From an uncultured Bacteroidales bacterium (GTDB lineage Bacteria; Bacteroidota; Bacteroidia; Bacteroidales; Paludibacteraceae), in the NCBI GenBank assembly GCA_937915765.1, contig CALGHE010000028.1:1-43787 (forward strand): a stretch of 43,787 nucleotides of DNA, read 5' to 3'. Position numbers and translations under genes: made by a program. Shown here in pieces: positions 1 through 8,950 of this stretch. The notes below the pieces were generated by a model. It was not told the DNA's origin. It searched no databases and saw only the letters and a list, made by a program, of their open reading frames with translations. Position 1 is the first letter of the stretch, and each line of letters begins with the position of its first letter.

Positions 1-55
1 TTACCCGTACGTCAGTTTAGCAAACTGGTGGTTTCAGCCACTCACCCATCTCACC
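1..55 (-). tRNA. tRNA-Ser(GCU), 5' part, cut by the window edge
   Basis: On the minus strand the sequence starts with acceptor strand GGTGAGA (55-49), followed by a D arm and an anticodon stem-loop with loop TTGCTAA. The anticodon GCU lies at 21-19 and decodes AGC/AGU serine codons. The sequence then runs into what should be the long class II variable arm and is cut by the window start, so the T arm and 3' end are not visible. A strong promoter lies just upstream (89-119). Confidence 0.9.
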
Positions 56-88
56 TTAAACTAATCGTTCGTGTTCTAATTTCGACTG

Positions 89-119
89 CAAAGATATGAG
101 ATGTTTTTTTAAATACAAA
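89..119 (-). promoter_or_regulatory. Bacteroidota-type promoter for tRNA-Ser
   Basis: Read on the minus strand: TTTG at 119-116, 19 bases, then TATCTTTG at 96-89. This matches the Bacteroidota consensus (-33 TTTG, -7 TAnnTTTG) exactly. The -7 box lies about 34 bases before the tRNA 5' end. Confidence 0.75.
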
Positions 120-171
120 ACAAAAAGATGAGATTTTTTGTCGTTTTTTTGATTATTTTTGAAAACTGAAA

Positions 172-360
172 TTAAGGCATCTTCTATAAATTACAATTTG
201 TGATTTTTTCATTCTCAAATCCGCTTTGGAACGCTTTTGAGTCTGTTTTGCTTATATTTGCACACCGCAGACCTGCGGCATCCGCCCCTTCGCAAATATA
301 ATCAAACTAACAAAAGGTATTTCAGGGTTGTTGCAAGCTAATTTGTAGAAACTGCCGTAA
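172..360. repeat. Intergenic inverted-repeat element, copy 1
   Basis: The left end (172-200) contains CTTCTATAAATTAC and the right end (338-360), read on the minus strand, contains GTTTCTACAAATTAG. These are imperfect terminal inverted repeats of about 23 bp, 189 bp end to end. Inside, TATATTTGC (253-261) and GCAAATATA (292-300) form a second inverted pair around a small palindrome, CCGCAG/CTGCGG (266-279). There is no open reading frame inside. It fills most of the gap between tRNA-Ser and mltG. The same ends recur at 13928, 16578 and 23487. Confidence 0.6.
253..260 (+). promoter_or_regulatory. Possible -7 box upstream of mltG, inside the repeat element
   Basis: TATATTTG fits the -7 consensus TAnnTTTG, about 130 bases before mltG. 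The nearest TTTG upstream boxes are at poor spacing (13 or 24 bases). A mirror-image box lies on the other strand at 300-293. Confidence 0.35.
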
Positions 361-388
361 AAAGAATTAAAAACGAAAAGATAAAACA

Positions 389-1435
389 ATGACTAAAAAA
401 AAGACAAACAGCAAGTTGAAGTGGATTTTAGGAGGAACAGCCGCATTTTTGCTGATATGCGCTGCTGCCGCTTACTTTATATACTCCAGCACCGTAGCTC
501 CCAACATATTCACGGAAGAGAAGACTTTCTTAAAAATATATCCGGAAGATTCATTTGACGATATTTTAAAAAAGATTGAAAAAACTGGAGTAATGCGAGA
601 TGTCAGCTCCTTTAAATTGATTGCTAAGCAACAAGGGTATCCGGAGAAAATAGTTCCAGGCAACTACGAATTGTCCAACGGCATGAGCAACGTGAAACTT
701 GTGAACAACCTCATGAAAGGCCGTCAGGCTCCTGTCCGGCTCACTTTTAACAACATAAGGACCAAACAGGCTCTGGCCAGCAAATTGTCCAAATCTCTGC
801 TTATGGACTCTACCGAATTTGTGGATATGATGAACAACGCAGAAATACTATCTGTCTATGGACTGAACCGCGCTACAGCCGTATCTCTGTTCATACCCGA
901 CACGTATGAAGTTTACTGGAACTTATCACCCACAGACCTCTTGGACAGAATGAAAAAAGAGCACAACATATTTTGGAATGAAGAAAGAACCCAGAAACTC
1001 AATGCGTTAGGCCTGTCTCAGACCGAGGTCAGCACCCTTGCCTCTATTGTTGAGGAAGAGACAAGCAAAAAAGATGAGAAACCTGTAGTAGCAGGCTTAT
1101 ATCTGAACAGACTGAGAAGAGGAATTCCGCTACAAGCAGACCCGACAGTTAAATTCGCTCTGCAAAATTTCGGGTTAAGAAGAATATACAAAAAGCATCT
1201 TGAGTATGATTCTCCATACAACACATATCTGTATGCCGGACTGCCTCCCGGACCTATAAGAATTCCTTCTAAAGAATCCATAGACGCGGTTCTGAACTAC
1301 ACAAAGCACAATTACATATATATGTGCGCGAAGGAGGATTTTTCCGGCTACCACAATTTCGCCTCCAGTCTGGATGAGCATAATAAAAACGCGGCAAAAT
1401 ACCGAAATGCTCTGAACAAAAAAAATATACGATAA
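389..1435 (+). CDS. mltG: Endolytic murein transglycosylase MltG (YceG-like)
   Basis: This is a 348-residue membrane-anchored lytic transglycosylase that cleaves nascent peptidoglycan glycan strands and so sets a termination point for chain growth. A basic start is followed by one membrane helix (about residues 11-32), then the periplasmic YceG domain. The family signature ASIVEEET is at 218-225, and by alignment with E. coli MltG the catalytic glutamate is E222. The downstream YLNRLRRGIPLQADPT stretch (238-253) and GLPPGPI (284-290) are also typical. Length matches the family. The ATG follows an A-rich leader without a Shine-Dalgarno site, as expected in this phylum. It is transcribed alone and ends at a strong terminator. 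Confidence 0.95.
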   Translation: MTKKKTNSKLKWILGGTAAFLLICAAAAYFIYSSTVAPNIFTEEKTFLKIYPEDSFDDILKKIEKTGVMRDVSSFKLIAKQQGYPEKIVPGNYELSNGMSNVKLVNNLMKGRQAPVRLTFNNIRTKQALASKLSKSLLMDSTEFVDMMNNAEILSVYGLNRATAVSLFIPDTYEVYWNLSPTDLLDRMKKEHNIFWNEERTQKLNALGLSQTEVSTLASIVEEETSKKDEKPVVAGLYLNRLRRGIPLQADPTVKFALQNFGLRRIYKKHLEYDSPYNTYLYAGLPPGPIRIPSKESIDAVLNYTKHNYIYMCAKEDFSGYHNFASSLDEHNKNAAKYRNALNKKNIR

Positions 1436-1440
1436 AGAAG

Positions 1441-1483
1441 AAAAAGCCGAACAAAATCAACTACGATTAAGTTCGGCTTTTTT
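1441..1483. terminator. Bidirectional terminator between mltG and nagB
   Basis: Stem AAAAAGCCGAAC (1441-1452) pairs with GTTCGGCTTTTT (1471-1482) around an 18-base loop. It has a T run on both strands and lies between convergent genes. Confidence 0.85.
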
Positions 1484-1489
1484 ACTTAA

Positions 1490-1557
1490 TTAAGGCAACC
1501 TCTACTAAAATTTAGAATAAGAAATCTAAAAAACGTAATTTACTGAAGTTAACTTAA
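1490..1557. repeat. Short deletion derivative of the inverted-repeat element
   Basis: The left end, TTAAGGCAACCTCTACTAAA (from 1490), and the right end (about 1532-1557), which reads AACTTCAGTAAATTACG on the minus strand, are the same terminal repeats as in the 180-bp elements. Here only about 15 bp separate them. It lies just after the mltG terminator. Confidence 0.5.
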
Positions 1558-1573
1558 ATTCTACGAATTTCAT

Positions 1574-2371
1574 TTAATTCATAATCTCGTCTTTCTCTAT
1601 AAACTGAAAATACTTCACAGTTGACACTTTGAGCTCGTACGTTGCAAGGTCGTCACAAACAATAATGCCCTTAGGGTGCAACTGCAAAGCGCTCAGCGTG
1701 CACATCTGAGACACTCCGCCCTCAATAGCCTGCTGCAAAGCCCGAGCCTTGCCATAACCATTGACAATAATAAGCACCTCTCTCGCATCCATAATAGTTC
1801 CTACCCCTACGGTTAGCGCAGTCGTTGGCACTTTTGACATATCATTATCAAAGAATCTTGAATTAGCTATAAGAGTATCTGCCGTCAACGTTTTAACGCG
1901 AGTTCTGGACGTAAGAGACGAGCCCGGTTCGTTAAAGGCTATGTGTCCGTCAGGACCAATGCCGCCAACAAAAAGGTCTATACCGCCAGCCGCCTTTATA
2001 CGTTCTTCGTAACCAGCACATTCAGCAGCCAGATCCGCAGCATTCCCATTAAGTATATTCACTTGATTTTCAGGAATATCTATATGCGAAAAGAAATTAT
2101 TCCACATAAAAGAATGGTAACTTTCAGGATGATCTTTAGGCAAATTGACATACTCATCCATATTGAACGTAACCACATTCTTAAACGAGACCAAACCTTT
2201 TTTGTTAAGTTCGATTAATTCTCTGTACATTCCAAGAGGCGACGAACCTGTAGGCAACCCCAACACAAACTTTCTATCTGCTGTAGGATTAGCACTATTA
2301 ATAGCCGATGCCACGTAATTTGCTGCCCATTTTGACACCTTGTCATAATCTGGCTGAATTAAAACTCTCAT
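1574..2371 (-). CDS. nagB: Glucosamine-6-phosphate deaminase
   Basis: This cytosolic enzyme converts glucosamine-6-phosphate to fructose-6-phosphate and ammonia, feeding amino sugars into glycolysis. The 265 residues match the E. coli NagB length, and the catalytic positions coincide exactly: D72 in NMDEY, D141 and H143 in GPDGH, E148 in NEPG. The phosphate-binding segment LGLPTGSSPLGMYRELI is at 38-54. It sits 12 bp downstream of lgt on the same strand and is probably co-transcribed with it. No other amino-sugar genes are nearby, so the link to lgt and secA is positional only. Confidence 0.95.
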   Translation of the reverse strand: MRVLIQPDYDKVSKWAANYVASAINSANPTADRKFVLGLPTGSSPLGMYRELIELNKKGLVSFKNVVTFNMDEYVNLPKDHPESYHSFMWNNFFSHIDIPENQVNILNGNAADLAAECAGYEERIKAAGGIDLFVGGIGPDGHIAFNEPGSSLTSRTRVKTLTADTLIANSRFFDNDMSKVPTTALTVGVGTIMDAREVLIIVNGYGKARALQQAIEGGVSQMCTLSALQLHPKGIIVCDDLATYELKVSTVKYFQFIEKDEIMN

Positions 2372-2383
2372 ATATTAAAAAAA

Positions 2384-3226
2384 TTAAGACATTGATTTGC
2401 ATTTTCTATCCTTTCGCATCTGAAGCAGAGCTCTGAATAACAAATAAAAGCCAACCACAAAAAATGGCACACTCAGCAACTGCCCCATATTCAAAACCAT
2501 GTCATTCTCAAAGGCCACCTGATTTTCCTTGATAAACTCAAGCAAGAACCTTGTGAAGAATATACCTATCAGAAACACGCCGAACAAGAACCCTTCGTAT
2601 TTGCGAGCGTCAGTCTTCCAGTACAAGTAAAGAAGCACAGAAAACGTCACAACACAATACAACACTTCATAAATCTGCGTAGGATGGCTCGGTTCTGAAA
2701 ATATAGGCTCCATTCCATTCTGCCATTTACCAATATTAGTGACAAACCTGAATGCCCAAGGAACATCCGTAGGGTTTCCGTATATCTCATGATTAAACAG
2801 ATTGCCCATCCTGATGCACGCTCCACATATAGCAACCGCAATAACAATCCTGTCTAGCACCCAAATATAACTTTTCTTTATTGTCTTTCTGAATAGCCAC
2901 ATGGCGGTAAGAATCCCGAACGCGCCCCCATGACTAGACAAACCGCCTTTCCAAATACAAAACAATTCCAACAGATGCTCCGAGTAATACTCCCAATCAT
3001 AAAAGAAGCAGTGTCCGATTCTCGCGCCTATGATAGTTCCAAATATCATGTAATAAAGCAGCCGTTCCATCGCTTCAGGAGGCAATCCTTCATTTTTGTA
3101 TATTTTTGACTCCACATGATACCCTATAAAAAAGCCAAGCGCCCACATAAGCCCGTACCAACGAACCGTAAAAGGCCCTACCGATATTAAGTCCGGATCA
3201 AACGTCCACGTTATATATGACAACAT
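2384..3226 (-). CDS. lgt: Phosphatidylglycerol-prolipoprotein diacylglyceryl transferase
   Basis: Lgt transfers diacylglycerol from phosphatidylglycerol to the lipobox cysteine of prolipoproteins, the first step in lipoprotein maturation, and is an integral inner-membrane protein. The 280-residue sequence is mostly hydrophobic with several membrane helices. It has GGLSSHGGAFG at 94-104 (conserved histidine H99) and the signature CIRMGNLFNHEIYG at 137-150, with the conserved R139, N142, N145 and E147. The C-terminal EFIKENQ (230-236) is also family-typical. It lies between secA and nagB. Its role in export-linked processing fits the secA neighbour. Confidence 0.95.
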   Translation of the reverse strand: MLSYITWTFDPDLISVGPFTVRWYGLMWALGFFIGYHVESKIYKNEGLPPEAMERLLYYMIFGTIIGARIGHCFFYDWEYYSEHLLELFCIWKGGLSSHGGAFGILTAMWLFRKTIKKSYIWVLDRIVIAVAICGACIRMGNLFNHEIYGNPTDVPWAFRFVTNIGKWQNGMEPIFSEPSHPTQIYEVLYCVVTFSVLLYLYWKTDARKYEGFLFGVFLIGIFFTRFLLEFIKENQVAFENDMVLNMGQLLSVPFFVVGFYLLFRALLQMRKDRKCKSMS

Positions 3227-3243
3227 ATTTTTTATTTTTTAAT

Positions 3244-3283
3244 TAATAAAAAAAGGAAGCTCGCATAAGAGCGAGTTCCTTTA
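3244..3283 (-). terminator. Terminator or attenuator after secA
   Basis: On the minus strand AAAGGAACTCGC (3282-3271) pairs with GCGAGCTTCCTTT (3264-3252), with one bulged base, followed by a run of T. It lies in the 63-bp gap between secA and lgt, so lgt and nagB may be transcribed only by read-through or from an unseen promoter. Confidence 0.7.
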
Positions 3284-3289
3284 AATTTA

Positions 3290-6200
3290 TCAAGCATCCT
3301 TACCATGACACTGTTTGTACTTTTTGCCGCTTCCGCAAGGACAAGGGTCATTTCTGCCGATTCTATTTTCAACACGTACAGGCTGCTTCTTTTCCTGAGC
3401 CTGCTGTCCCTGTTCTCTCTGAGACTCCGCAACATCGCCCCTTCCGGTCTTGTACTGCTGAGGCTGCTGCCTCTGAGGCTCTTCCTCCGGAGCTTCCTCT
3501 GGAGCTTTTTCCTCCACTGGAATTTGTCCGCGCATAAGGATAGAAACCGACTTTCTGTTCATCTCAACCACCATTTTCTTGAACAAGTTGAACGACTCAA
3601 GCTTATAAATCAACAGAGGGTCTTTCTGCTCATAACTTGCGTTCTGAACAGAATTTCTCAAATCGTCCATCTCGCGCAAATGCTCCTTCCAATGCTCATC
3701 AATCATATGCAGCAATATAGACTTTTCAAACACCTTGACAATCTCCTTGCCTTCAGTCTCATAAGCTTTCTTCAGATTAACCGGCACATTATACTGCATT
3801 CTTCCATCTGAAATAGGAATCAAAATATTTTCATATCTGTCGCCATGCTCCTCATAAACATTCTTAATGAACGGATAAGCAATTTCTGCAATTCGGTCTG
3901 TTTTGCGTTTAAACGCGCTCATAGCCTCTTCAAACACACTATCAATAATTGCCTGTTCTTTCTTAGAAAGGAACATCTCTTTTGACACAGCAGAATCTAC
4001 AGCAAAAACTCTCTGCAACTCATGTTTGAAAGAAGCGTAGTCATTAACCGCCTTAGCGTTCGACACGACCTCCACTATAGAGTCGTATATCATGTTCATG
4101 ATGTTCACGCCCATACGCTCTCCGTGCAATGTCTGACGTCTCTTCTTGTAAATCACCTCACGCTGAGCGTTCATCACATCATCATACTCAAGCAAGCGCT
4201 TACGCACGCCGAAATGATTCTCTTCCACCTTCTTCTGCGCATTCTCCACAGACTTAGTAAGCCAGCTATGCTCAATAACCTCACCTTCCTTGAATCCGAG
4301 TTTGTCCATCATTCCCGCAATCTTGTCAGAACCGAACATTCTCATCAGATTATCTTCAAGAGAGACGTAGAAAACAGAAGAGCCAGGGTCTCCCTGACGA
4401 CCGGCACGCCCTCTCAGCTGACGGTCCACACGACGCGACTCATGTCTTTCCGTACCTATGATAGCCAGACCTCCAGCAGCCTTGACTTCGTCAGACAGTT
4501 TAATGTCGGTACCACGACCTGCCATATTTGTGGCGATAGTAACCGTGCTGCCCTTACCAGCCTCAGCCACAATCTCGGCCTCCTTCTGATGCAACTTGGC
4601 ATTCAACACATTGTGCTTAATCTTCCTCAACGTGAGCATACGGCTGAACAACTCCGAAATTTCCACCGAAGTAGTACCAACAAGCACAGGACGGCCAGAC
4701 TCCACAAGCCTTACAATCTCCTCGATTACCGCATTATACTTCTCACGCTTAGTTCGATAAATACGGTCGTTCATATCCTTGCGCGCAATCGGCTTGTTTG
4801 TTGGAATAACAACCACATCAAGCTTGTAGATATTCCACAACTCACCAGCTTCCGTTTCCGCCGTACCGGTCATACCCGACAGTTTGTGATACATACGGAA
4901 ATAATTCTGCAAAGTGATAGTGGCATAAGTCTGAGTAGCAGCCTCAACCTTAACGCGCTCCTTAGCCTCGATAGCCTGGTGCAATCCGTCAGAATACCTG
5001 CGTCCGTCCATGATACGACCAGTCTGTTCATCAACAATCTTGACCTTGTCGTCAATCACCACATACTGTTCCTCCTTGTTAAACAAGGCGTAAGCTTTCA
5101 GCAACTGGTTAATTGTATGAACACGCTCAGACTTGATATTGTAATTTTCCATCAGCTCATCCTTCTTAACCTGCTTTTCTTCAGGAGAAAGAGAGCTCTT
5201 TTCTATTTCGGCAACAGCAGCGCCCACATCAGGCAACACAAAGAACTGAGGGTCCTCAGACGCACCAGTAAGCTCATCGATACCTTTGTCTGTAAGTTCC
5301 ACACTATTGTGCTTTTCATCAATCACAAAATAAAGCGGATCTGTTGCGATATGCATATTCTTGTTATGCTCCGCAATATAGAACTCTTCAGTCTTGAGCA
5401 AGATGGACTTGATGCCCGGTTCGCTCAAATACTTTATAAGCGGAGTATTTTTAGGCAATGCCTTGTAAGATCTGAACAAAGACAAAGCGCCCTCTTCCTG
5501 CTCCTTTTTGTCTGAAGATTTCATAAGCGTCTTTGCGTCAGAAAGATATTTAGTAGCCAACGCGCGCTGCAATGCAACCAATCTTTCGACCCTCGGACAC
5601 AAAGCCTCATACTGCTGGTTCTCGCCCTTAGGCACAGGACCGGATATAATCAAAGGAGTACGCGCATCATCAATAAGGACAGAGTCCACCTCATCGACAA
5701 TAGCATAGTTATGCTTTCTTTGAACCAAATCAGCCTCTCGCGTAGCCATATTGTCGCGAAGGTAGTCAAAACCGAACTCGTTGTTAGTACCAAAAGTGAT
5801 GTCGGCCATATACGCATTGCGTCTGCCTGGCGAATTCGGCTGGTGCTTGTCAATACAGTCAACACTAAGGCCGTGGAACTGATAAAGCGGCCCCATCCAT
5901 TCGGAGTCACGCTTAGACAAGTAGTCATTAACAGTAATCACATGCACACCGTTTCCGGTCAGAGCGTTAAGGAACACCGGCAAAGTAGCCACAAGCGTCT
6001 TACCTTCTCCGGTCGCCATCTCTGCAATTTTCCCTTTATGAAGCACAACCCCGCCAAACAACTGCACATTGTAATGAATCATGTTCCATATAGTTTCGTT
6101 ACCGCCGGCAACCCATCTGTTCTTGTAGATGGCCTTATCCCCATCAATAGTCACAAAATCCTTGCTTATAGCCAGTTCCCTATCCATGTCAGTTGCGGTA

Positions 6201-6586
6201 ACCACGACCTCTTCCTGTTCAGAAAAACGGCGGGCAGTATCCTTCACTATGGCAAACACTTCCGGAAGGACTTTCTCGAGCACCTCTTCATACTTGTCGA
6301 GCTTAACCTTTTCAAGCTTGTCAATCTCGTTGTAAGTCTTTTCGCGCTGTTCAATCTCCTGAGCCTCGATTTTAGACTTCAACTCTTCAATACGTTTAGT
6401 CTCGTCTGCGACATACTGCTTTATTTGCTCACGTATATCGTAAGTTTTCTGACGAAGCTCGTCATTTGAAAGTTCTTTTATCGACGGATAAACCAACTCA
6501 ATTTTAGCAACGTAAGGCTGAATCTCTTTCATGTCTCGCTGAGCCTTGTTGCCAAATAATTTAGATAAAAAATCGTTTAAACCCAT
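3290..6586 (-). CDS. secA: Protein translocase motor ATPase SecA
   Basis: SecA drives preproteins through the SecYEG channel using ATP. The protein has 1098 residues, longer than the roughly 900 of E. coli SecA, which is usual in Bacteroidota and reflects insertions such as the charged helical segment at about 60-105. Walker A reads MATGEGKT (190-197) and Walker B/DEAD reads DEVD (298-301). The helicase motifs continue with NMAGRGTDIKL and the arginine-rich QLRGRAGRQGDPGSS. The low-complexity P/E/Q linker ends in a zinc-binding tail, CPCGSGKKYKQCHG, with C1082, C1084, C1093 and H1094, which typically binds SecB or phospholipid. The ATG at 6586 gives the canonical N-terminus. Large open frames antisense to it are shadows. 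Confidence 0.98.
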   Translation of the reverse strand: MGLNDFLSKLFGNKAQRDMKEIQPYVAKIELVYPSIKELSNDELRQKTYDIREQIKQYVADETKRIEELKSKIEAQEIEQREKTYNEIDKLEKVKLDKYEEVLEKVLPEVFAIVKDTARRFSEQEEVVVTATDMDRELAISKDFVTIDGDKAIYKNRWVAGGNETIWNMIHYNVQLFGGVVLHKGKIAEMATGEGKTLVATLPVFLNALTGNGVHVITVNDYLSKRDSEWMGPLYQFHGLSVDCIDKHQPNSPGRRNAYMADITFGTNNEFGFDYLRDNMATREADLVQRKHNYAIVDEVDSVLIDDARTPLIISGPVPKGENQQYEALCPRVERLVALQRALATKYLSDAKTLMKSSDKKEQEEGALSLFRSYKALPKNTPLIKYLSEPGIKSILLKTEEFYIAEHNKNMHIATDPLYFVIDEKHNSVELTDKGIDELTGASEDPQFFVLPDVGAAVAEIEKSSLSPEEKQVKKDELMENYNIKSERVHTINQLLKAYALFNKEEQYVVIDDKVKIVDEQTGRIMDGRRYSDGLHQAIEAKERVKVEAATQTYATITLQNYFRMYHKLSGMTGTAETEAGELWNIYKLDVVVIPTNKPIARKDMNDRIYRTKREKYNAVIEEIVRLVESGRPVLVGTTSVEISELFSRMLTLRKIKHNVLNAKLHQKEAEIVAEAGKGSTVTIATNMAGRGTDIKLSDEVKAAGGLAIIGTERHESRRVDRQLRGRAGRQGDPGSSVFYVSLEDNLMRMFGSDKIAGMMDKLGFKEGEVIEHSWLTKSVENAQKKVEENHFGVRKRLLEYDDVMNAQREVIYKKRRQTLHGERMGVNIMNMIYDSIVEVVSNAKAVNDYASFKHELQRVFAVDSAVSKEMFLSKKEQAIIDSVFEEAMSAFKRKTDRIAEIAYPFIKNVYEEHGDRYENILIPISDGRMQYNVPVNLKKAYETEGKEIVKVFEKSILLHMIDEHWKEHLREMDDLRNSVQNASYEQKDPLLIYKLESFNLFKKMVVEMNRKSVSILMRGQIPVEEKAPEEAPEEEPQRQQPQQYKTGRGDVAESQREQGQQAQEKKQPVRVENRIGRNDPCPCGSGKKYKQCHGKDA

Positions 6587-6798
6587 AAATCAACATTTAG
6601 CCTTGCCAAACAGACAAACTGACTTGCAGAAGCCTATTTCACAGGCGACATTTACAAATTACGCCTAAACACCTTAAGCACTACAAAAATAATCAAAAAT
6701 AAACTAGTTTTTCACTTTTATTTCAAAAAAAATCTTAATAAAAGTTAAGATACTGAAAATCAAATATATAATTTATGCCATATATGCATATAACACAA

Positions 6799-6829
6799 AC
6801 GAGGAGCAACAACAAAGCCGCCCCTCGTA
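6799..6829 (-). terminator. Weak possible terminator after the ACT-domain gene
   Basis: ACGAGG and CCTCGT can pair across a loop of about 17 bases, roughly 30 bp past the ACT-gene stop. The T run is poor, so this is a weak call. Confidence 0.3.
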
Positions 6830-6854
6830 TAATAAAAATTTAAACCTCTCGACA

Positions 6855-7280
6855 TCAAAATCTGTACAGGTCGTTTGCCGCGATAAGTTCCAATTTGTTT
6901 TTCTGCAAAGCCTCCACGCACCCCTGAAGGTTAGACGGCTTGATTATGATGTTCGCGCCAACCCCCTCAGCGAAAGCGTACATATACTCTATATATACGT
7001 TTTCTTTAGCCAATATATCCAAGGCAGAAGACAACGCGCCTGGGGTATTAGGCGAGTGCAGACAAATAACATCAGTCAGCGAAACCGCAAACTTATTGCT
7101 TTTCAAAACCTCCAAAGCCTTTTCCGGGTCAGAGACAATAGCACGCAATATGCCAAAGTCCGAATTATCAGCAACGCTAAATGCGGTCATGTTTATGCCA
7201 GACTTGCCCAGCAGAGCTGCCACGTCATTCAGACGCCCTGTCTTGTTCTCTAAAAAGACCGAAATCTGTTTTACTATCAT
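6855..7280 (-). CDS. Tandem ACT-domain protein, partner of PaaK
   Basis: This is a 141-residue cytosolic protein made of two ACT-type ligand-binding domains (about 3-70 and 72-139). The first begins IKQISVFLENKTGRLNDVAA and the second contains NTPGALSSALDILAKENV. ACT domains usually bind amino acids, and in this family no catalytic domain is attached. It starts 24 bp after the paaK stop on the same strand. The pair paaK plus ACT protein recurs in anaerobic Bacteria and Archaea, often with indolepyruvate ferredoxin oxidoreductase, suggesting that it senses an aromatic amino acid. That ligand is inference. Confidence 0.85.
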   Translation of the reverse strand: MIVKQISVFLENKTGRLNDVAALLGKSGINMTAFSVADNSDFGILRAIVSDPEKALEVLKSNKFAVSLTDVICLHSPNTPGALSSALDILAKENVYIEYMYAFAEGVGANIIIKPSNLQGCVEALQKNKLELIAANDLYRF

Positions 7281-7304
7281 ATCGCTTGTATTTAAGTTGT
7301 TATT

Positions 7305-8606
7305 TTACTGAAATTTACGTTTGTCAAGCACTCGCTTAGCCTTACCTTGACTACGTTCAATCGAACGCGGCTCCACAAGTTTTATTGCAGGCTGAATACC
7401 CACAACGCTCTGTATCTTATGTGCCAGTTTTTTCTGCAAGCTCAGCATCTTGCTTATCTCGTCAGAATAATAAGCTTCCTTCACTTCCACCTGAATTTCA
7501 AACGTGTCTGTGTTATTCACGCGGTCCACCGTGATGAAGAAGTGAGGTTCAAACTCTTCCTGTTCGCAAAGCACAGCCTCAACCTGAGACGGAAAGACGT
7601 TCACGCCTCTGATGATCAGCATATCGTCCGAGCGGCCCAAAATTCTGCCCATACGCACCAATGTGCGTCCGCAAGAGCATTTTTCATAAATTAGTCTGGT
7701 TAAGTCGCGCGTACGGAAACGAATCAGAGGCATACCCTCCTTAGTCAAAGTAGTGAACACCAACTCGCCCTCTTTTCCCGGCTCAACCGGCTCCCCTGTT
7801 TCAGGATTGATAATTTCCGGATAAAACAAATCCTCATTCAAGTGAGTGCCATTCTGGCATTCACATTCAAAGCCCACACCCGGACCAGAAATTTCCGTAA
7901 GCCCATATATATCGTAAGCCTTAATACCCAGCTTAGCTTCAAGGTCTTTTCTCATCGCTTCAGTCCAAGGCTCGGCCCCGAATATGCCAACCTTAAGCTG
8001 AAACTCATCGCGCGGAATACCAGAATTGGCCATCGCTTCTGCAAGATATAGCGCATAAGAAGGAGTCGCAGCCAAGGCTTTCGCCCCAAGGTCCTTCATC
8101 AACATTATCTGCTTTTCTGTGTTTCCGCTCGACATAGGAATCACAGTTCCTCCGATATTCTCGACAGCGGCATGAGCGCCCAGCCCACCAGTGAACAAGC
8201 CATAACCATAAGACACCTGCACAACATCATTCTTTCCCAATCCGTAAGCTGTCAGACACCTTGCACCTGCCTCTGCCCACATGGCTAAATCGGCGCGCGT
8301 ATAACCCACCACAATAGGCTTGCCAGTTGTGCCTGACGATGCATGAACTCGCACAATCTCAGACATCGGAGCAGACAAAAGTCCGAACGGATAATAGTCC
8401 CGCAAATCCTTTTTTGATGTGAACGGCAACTTTACAATGTCGTCAATACTCTGTATATCGTCAGGGGTAATACCTGCCTCCTGCATACGTTTACGATAAG
8501 GTTCACAATTATGATAAACCCTCTCCACCACACGCTTTAAACGAATGCTCTGAACCTTGCGCATCTCTTCGCGGCTCATACATTCAACAGACTCATTCCA
8601 AATCAT
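7305..8606 (-). CDS. paaK: Phenylacetate-CoA ligase
   Basis: This AMP-forming ligase activates phenylacetate, or a related aryl acid, to the CoA thioester via an acyl-adenylate. The 433 residues match PaaK. The P-loop reads SSGTTGKP (90-97), YGLTE at 234-238 is the A5 motif, and the adenylate-forming motif RFRTRDLT lies in the second half. The C-terminal AMP-binding domain ends with the SQGKAKRVLDKR segment carrying the usual catalytic lysine region. It heads a two-gene unit with the ACT protein. There are no ring-epoxidase (paaABCDE) genes here, so a role in fermentative aromatic amino acid metabolism is likelier than aerobic degradation. Confidence 0.9.
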   Translation of the reverse strand: MIWNESVECMSREEMRKVQSIRLKRVVERVYHNCEPYRKRMQEAGITPDDIQSIDDIVKLPFTSKKDLRDYYPFGLLSAPMSEIVRVHASSGTTGKPIVVGYTRADLAMWAEAGARCLTAYGLGKNDVVQVSYGYGLFTGGLGAHAAVENIGGTVIPMSSGNTEKQIMLMKDLGAKALAATPSYALYLAEAMANSGIPRDEFQLKVGIFGAEPWTEAMRKDLEAKLGIKAYDIYGLTEISGPGVGFECECQNGTHLNEDLFYPEIINPETGEPVEPGKEGELVFTTLTKEGMPLIRFRTRDLTRLIYEKCSCGRTLVRMGRILGRSDDMLIIRGVNVFPSQVEAVLCEQEEFEPHFFITVDRVNNTDTFEIQVEVKEAYYSDEISKMLSLQKKLAHKIQSVVGIQPAIKLVEPRSIERSQGKAKRVLDKRKFQ

Positions 8607-8950
8607 TATATATACTTTTATTTGAACACTATTTTATAATATGTTGCAAAGATATGCAATAAACTAAAAGAATGTTATTTTTTCGCAATTATTTTCAAAC
8701 AAATTCTCACGGTTCTTTCGATTCTAATACATTATGCTTAAGATTTTTCAGGCAAACCAAGAACTAAAACACCCCAACACACACTCGTCAATCCCAAGCT
8801 CTGGTTTTTCCGGAATCTTTTTTGTGATTTTTGTCAATTTTTCACCCTTCATTCTTCTTTTATTTAAAAAATATAGTATTTTTGCAATAGGAGTTATATT
8901 ATTTTTAATCTGGTCGGATGACGTGAGTGTCTGACCTTAATTTTTAAGTT
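8607..8950. other. Gene-free stretch between divergent paaK and pspC
   Basis: This is an AT-rich region with divergent promoter-like boxes. TATCTTTG lies on the minus strand (8654-8647), 41 bp before paaK, and TATTTTTG lies on the plus strand (8877-8884), 67 bp before pspC. Neither has a well-placed TTTG box. A 66-codon open frame at 8734-8934 has no family signal and includes the pspC -7 box, so it is not called a gene. No repeats were recognised. Confidence 0.5.

Noticed and set aside
4022..5515. 497-codon open frame on the plus strand
   Set aside because: It is antisense to secA across its conserved core. The protein has no family signal and arises from codon bias on the opposite strand.
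8734..8934. 66-codon open frame before the PspC-domain gene
   Set aside because: It contains the -7 box for the PspC gene, has no family signal and overlaps no conserved element.
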